Assembly: GCA_014238195.1 (NCBI GenBank)
Contig: JABABO010000407.1
Location: 1-9,204, forward strand
Direction of reading: 5' to 3'
Source of the DNA: Kordiimonadaceae bacterium
GTDB taxonomy: Bacteria > Pseudomonadota > Alphaproteobacteria > Sphingomonadales > Kordiimonadaceae
DNA: 9,204 nt
The position numbers and the translations under genes are program-made. Of the stretch, positions 6,203-9,204 are shown piece by piece (positions within the stretch are counted from its first letter, which is position 1; the number at the start of each line of letters is the position of its first letter). Below the pieces are notes generated by a model. That model made no database searches. It saw nothing but the letters and a program-made list of their open reading frames with translations, and was not told where the DNA came from.

Positions 6203-7432
6203 GTGCAAATCATTGTTCAAAAGACACTTATGAAGTTGATGTTAGTTTGCACGCGCATTTGCTTAAGGCTATGTGTCATATTATGGGTTTGTGCTGCACC
6301 TGCTTATTCTGCGGACTTAGAAGGTATTCGATTTGGCGAAAATAGCGATCATACGCGCATTGTAATTGACGCTTCACAAGCAATCAAGCCCCGAACATTT
6401 ATGTTGGCTGACCCTTATCGTTTGGTCACTGATTTGCCGCAAGCGACATGGAATTCTAAGCAGGATGTGAAGGCCTTGGGTCTAGTCAGTGGTATTCGGC
6501 ATGGTTTATTCACTGGCGACATATATCGTTTGGTTTTAGATTTAAAATCACCCGCTGTGATGGCTTCAAGTTTTGCATTAGCCCCGAATGGTCGTTACGG
6601 GCATCGTTATGTGATTGATATTAAACCAACATCGCGTCAAAGTTTTTTAGCGGAAGTGCAAAAAACACGCCCCTTGCGACCTGTAAGTACCGAAACTGCG
6701 TCGGTGCCGTTTAATCCAGAAGCGAAAAAGCGCGTCGGTGGCAAGCGTGTTATTGTGCTTGACGCGGGTCATGGTGGTCCTGACCCAGGGAACTTGGGGG
6801 TGATCGGTGTTCATGAAAAAGTCATCACTTTAAAAATTGCGCGCGCTGTTCGTGATGAATTACAACGCACAGGTCGATATGATGTTTACCTCACCCGTGA
6901 CCGTGATATTTTTCATAAGGTGCGCGAACGTTTTCGCATCGCCCGACGGCGCGGGGCAGAGCTGTTCATTAGCATCCATGCTGATGCGATTAATAAGCCG
7001 AGTGTAAAGGGCGGGAGCGTTTATAACCTGTCGGAAACCGCATCTGATAAAGAAGCTGCTCGGCTGGCAGTGCGGGAAAATAAGTCAGATGTAATCGCGG
7101 GCGTTAATTTAGAGGAAGCCGATGATGAAGTTTCTGGTATCCTTATAGAACTAGCACAAAGGGAAACCATGAATTATTCCGCTCAGTTTGCTGAAATACT
7201 GGTCGGTGAATTGAAACGAGAAATACCGATGTTACGGCGGGCACATCGTTTCGCCAATCTTGGTATGTTGAAGGCACCAGATGTGCCATCAGTGTTGTTG
7301 GAAGCGGGGTATTTGACAAATAAAAAAAATGCACGCTTGTTAAACAGTAAAGACGGGCAAAAGCGCATAGCCCGCGCAGTAAGACGAGCGATAGATCGTT
7401 ACTTTAATCAAATGGCTGCTCTTGGACGTTAG
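6203..7432 (+). CDS. amiC: N-acetylmuramoyl-L-alanine amidase (AMIN + Amidase_3)
   Basis: This 409-residue periplasmic zinc amidase would cut the bond between N-acetylmuramic acid and L-alanine in peptidoglycan, mainly during septum splitting. An N-terminal signal peptide ends near AAPAYSA (about residues 31-37). Residues about 38-150 form an AMIN-type targeting domain (LEGIRFGENSDHTRIVIDAS). The Amidase_3 domain spans about 180-405: DAGHGG (H190), E205 in GVHEKVITLKIA, H259 in ISIHAD and E367 in VLLEAGYLTN give all expected zinc and catalytic residues. The insert around SETASDKEAARLAVRENKSD is the region that blocks the active site in AmiB/AmiC-type enzymes needing an activator. The start is GTG 6203 with AGGAAG at 6193-6198; an ATG at 6230 would shorten the signal peptide by nine residues but lacks a good binding site. 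The gene precedes a PBP1A gene, a pairing common in alphaproteobacteria. Confidence 0.95.
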   Translation: MQIIVQKTLMKLMLVCTRICLRLCVILWVCAAPAYSADLEGIRFGENSDHTRIVIDASQAIKPRTFMLADPYRLVTDLPQATWNSKQDVKALGLVSGIRHGLFTGDIYRLVLDLKSPAVMASSFALAPNGRYGHRYVIDIKPTSRQSFLAEVQKTRPLRPVSTETASVPFNPEAKKRVGGKRVIVLDAGHGGPDPGNLGVIGVHEKVITLKIARAVRDELQRTGRYDVYLTRDRDIFHKVRERFRIARRRGAELFISIHADAINKPSVKGGSVYNLSETASDKEAARLAVRENKSDVIAGVNLEEADDEVSGILIELAQRETMNYSAQFAEILVGELKREIPMLRRAHRFANLGMLKAPDVPSVLLEAGYLTNKKNARLLNSKDGQKRIARAVRRAIDRYFNQMAALGR

Positions 7433-7500
7433 TTGCCTTATGCAGGCCATAATCCTATGATAAGCGGTGACCGTATGATTATGTGCGTAAGCTAATATGA

Positions 7501-7606
7501 TATAGCGAGACCAATGAATAATGATTTCATTATTTATTGATAAGTCGAACCGACACAAATACTTATAGCCAAATAAGGGGATCAATATTCACCGCATTTG
7601 GCTATA
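7501..7606 (+). repeat. 106-bp palindromic repeat, copy 2 (MITE-like)
   Basis: This second copy has the same orientation and length as the one at 4905-5010, with two substitutions. The flanks of the two copies are unrelated, so the element boundaries are sharp. The internal perfect stem is 7564-7574 with 7596-7606. The change at 7560 (T for G) removes one outer pair from the middle hairpin, and the change at 7556 lies in its loop. It ends 39 bases before the PBP1A start codon, closely matching the 41-base spacing of copy 1 from its gene, and separates the PBP1A gene from the amidase gene. Confidence 0.85.
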
Positions 7607-7608
7607 AT
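7603..7608 (+). promoter_or_regulatory. Candidate -10 box at the right junction of repeat copy 2
   Basis: TATAAT is created by the last four bases of the repeat (TATA) plus two flanking bases (AT), 37 bases before the PBP1A start codon. Hexamers at 16-18 bases upstream are poor matches to TTGACA, so only half of a promoter is visible. The equivalent junction of copy 1 reads TATAGA. Confidence 0.25.
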
Positions 7609-7645
7609 ACAAAGGCGCAAAACTTTACAAGAGTATACCACTGTA

Positions 7646-9204
7646 ATGACCACAGGCCCAAATAATAGCCATGAGACAAAATCAGGCACTGAGCAGCTTG
7701 AAACGGTCGCTGCTTTCAAGGTTAAACGCCCGCTTTGGAAAAAAATTCTCATAGCCTTTACAGGTCTTTCCCTAGTGGGGATTGTGATGGTTGGGGCATT
7801 AATTCTGTGGGCAATATTGCATTATGGCCGTGATTTGCCAGATTATCGACAGTTAGCGAGCTACGAACCTGCTGTTGTCACTCGCATACACGCTGGTGAT
7901 GGTCAACTGATGCAAGAATATGCGACAGAACGCCGTTTGTTTGTCCCCTATGAAGTGTTACCGCAGCGTCTCGTTGATGCTTTTGTCGCCGCCGAGGATA
8001 AATCCTTTTTTGAACATTCGGGCCTTGATTATTTTGGTATGCTGCGGGCGCAAGCTCGGAATGTATTGAATTTAATGCGAGGGCGGCGCTTGCAAGGCGG
8101 ATCAACAATTACACAGCAAGTCGCACGGAATTTTTTGTTGACACTTGATCAACGTGTTGATCGCAAAATCAAGGAAATGATCCTAACGCTTAGGATTGAG
8201 CGCGCTTATTCAAAGGAGCGAATCTTAGAACTATACCTGAATGAAATTAATTTTGGTAATCGGTCCTATGGTATCGCGGCGGCTTCGTTAAATTATTTCA
8301 ATAAATCTCTATCGGAATTGACAACAGCCGAAATGGCTTATTTGGCCGCGCTTCCTAAGGGGCCAAATAATTACCACCCTGTGCGCCATAAGAAACGAGC
8401 AATGGCACGGCGCGATTATGTTTTGGCGCGAATGCATGTCTTGGGCTTCATTAATGATAAGACCTATGAAGCTGCCCTGTCTGAAGATTTGATCATGCGC
8501 CCTCGAACTGGGATAAATGAATTTAAGGCTGAATATTTCGCGGAAGAGGTCCGCCGCCGTGTGTTGTCGCGTTACGGTAAAAAAACGCTTTATGAAGGTG
8601 GTCTTTCGGTTCGGACATCGCTGGAACCACGCTTGCAGGCCATTGCCGAGCGCACATTGCGCGATGGTTTGGTTGCCTATGATCGCCGTCATGGATGGCG
8701 TGGGTCATTTGGAACATTATCAACGGATGGTGATTGGGTGACGAGGCTGTTAGGCGTGCGCAGGGCGCTTGGTTATAAAAACTGGAAATTAGCCCTCGTT
8801 CATGAAGTGCGCGAAGATGGTGCTATTGTTGGCCTGAAAGATGGTAGTTACGGCTTTATTCCATTTGAGGAAGTCACATGGGCGCGGAGATGGCGGCCCC
8901 GCGAGCGGCTGGGGCCAAAAGTCACAGATATGGCTCAGGTTTTACGAATGGGTGAAGTGGTCGCAGTTGAGGAGCGTCGGCAAAAGCCAGGACATGAAGT
9001 TATTGATTTTTTTGATGTAGAAGGCGAATCGATAGGTCTTATCCGCACGTATGCCCTGCGCCAGCGCCCAGATATAAATGGTGCTATTGTTGCAATGGAC
9101 CCTCACACAGGACGTGTTTTAGCGATGTCGGGCGGATTTGATTATAAAGCCAGCCAATATAACCGCGCCACACAAGCCGAACGTCAACCAGGTTCAGCTT
9201 TTAA
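7646..9204 (+). CDS. mrcA: Class A penicillin-binding protein, PBP1A type (3' end outside window)
   Basis: This bifunctional enzyme polymerises glycan strands from lipid II and cross-links their peptides; it is anchored in the inner membrane with its domains in the periplasm. The visible 519 residues contain a cytoplasmic tail (1-33), a membrane helix (about 34-60), and a GT51 transglycosylase domain: AAEDKSFFEHSGLD with catalytic E117, GGSTITQQVARN with S153, RKIKEMILTLRIE, and KERILELYLNEINFG from 190. A segment at about 330-460 fits the OB-like insert of PBP1A proteins. The transpeptidase domain begins with GAIVAMDPHTGRVLAMSGGFDY, and the window ends inside the lysine codon of the SxxK motif in RQPGSAF(K), with nucleophile S517. 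The later SxN and KTG motifs lie beyond the window. The ATG at 7646 has only a weak upstream binding site (AAGAG, 12 bases away); no better start is visible before the repeat. Confidence 0.96.
   Translation, partial: MTTGPNNSHETKSGTEQLETVAAFKVKRPLWKKILIAFTGLSLVGIVMVGALILWAILHYGRDLPDYRQLASYEPAVVTRIHAGDGQLMQEYATERRLFVPYEVLPQRLVDAFVAAEDKSFFEHSGLDYFGMLRAQARNVLNLMRGRRLQGGSTITQQVARNFLLTLDQRVDRKIKEMILTLRIERAYSKERILELYLNEINFGNRSYGIAAASLNYFNKSLSELTTAEMAYLAALPKGPNNYHPVRHKKRAMARRDYVLARMHVLGFINDKTYEAALSEDLIMRPRTGINEFKAEYFAEEVRRRVLSRYGKKTLYEGGLSVRTSLEPRLQAIAERTLRDGLVAYDRRHGWRGSFGTLSTDGDWVTRLLGVRRALGYKNWKLALVHEVREDGAIVGLKDGSYGFIPFEEVTWARRWRPRERLGPKVTDMAQVLRMGEVVAVEERRQKPGHEVIDFFDVEGESIGLIRTYALRQRPDINGAIVAMDPHTGRVLAMSGGFDYKASQYNRATQAERQPGSAF

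Noticed and set aside
6130..6345. 71-residue + strand frame before and across the amidase start
   Set aside because: It overlaps the amidase signal peptide coding region in another frame, has no good ribosome binding site, and resembles no known protein.
7448..7483. CATAATC/GATTATG inverted repeat after the amidase gene as a terminator
   Set aside because: The stem has only 7 pairs around a 22-base loop with no following T tract.
4905..7606. CRISPR-like array from the repeated palindromic units
   Set aside because: Only three units occur, more than 900 bases apart, of different lengths and separated by genes; there is no regular spacer pattern and no cas gene.
8309..8692. 127-residue open frame on the - strand within the PBP1A region
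   Set aside because: The + strand here encodes conserved GT51 and linker sequence; the antisense frame has no supporting start signal or family resemblance.

Overview
The window looks like part of an alphaproteobacterial chromosome of moderate, slightly AT-leaning composition. The evidence is the gene order (LytM-type peptidase, DUF815 ATPase, yajC-secD-secF, Mth938-like gene, then amidase and PBP1A) and the protein details: a short SecD of 534 residues, a YajC starting with a short hydrophobic 'SPAYAQAAG'-type segment, and a degenerate LytM ending in 'RPQLHFEIR'. No rRNA, tRNA or CRISPR is visible. Genus or order cannot be resolved by eye.

Layout. (1) 1-267, + strand: the 3' end of a LytM/M23 cell-wall peptidase-like gene. 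(2) 284-1165, - strand: a DUF815-type P-loop ATPase, convergent with the first gene; the two stop codons lie in one small inverted repeat. (3) 1385-4784, + strand: a tight cluster yajC-secD-secF-Mth938-like gene, encoding the SecDF-YajC accessory complex of the Sec translocon plus a small conserved protein. (4) 4785-7645: a looser region with an unrecognised exported coiled-coil protein (5052-5921) and an AMIN/Amidase_3 N-acetylmuramoyl-L-alanine amidase (6203-7432), with long intergenic gaps. (5) 7646 to the end: a class A penicillin-binding protein (PBP1A type), cut at its transpeptidase SxxK motif.

The most unusual content is a family of short palindromic repeats confined to region 4. Two 106-bp copies (4905-5010 and 7501-7606) differ at only two bases, have the same orientation, and end 41 and 39 bases before the start codons of the coiled-coil gene and the PBP1A gene. 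A third, 53-bp element (6015-6067) is two inverted copies of the left end of the 106-bp unit, forming a 21-bp perfect stem; it lies upstream of the amidase gene. Termini beginning TATAGC, near-identity and abrupt ends suggest a non-autonomous miniature transposable element (MITE). Its placement before three successive cell-envelope genes raises the possibility that it also affects their expression.

Functionally the window concerns the cell envelope: SecDF-YajC supports protein export, PBP1A builds peptidoglycan, the amidase cleaves it, and the degenerate LytM protein resembles factors that control such amidases in other proteobacteria. The coiled-coil protein, probably exported, sits between the export and peptidoglycan genes, but nothing in the sequence fixes its role.
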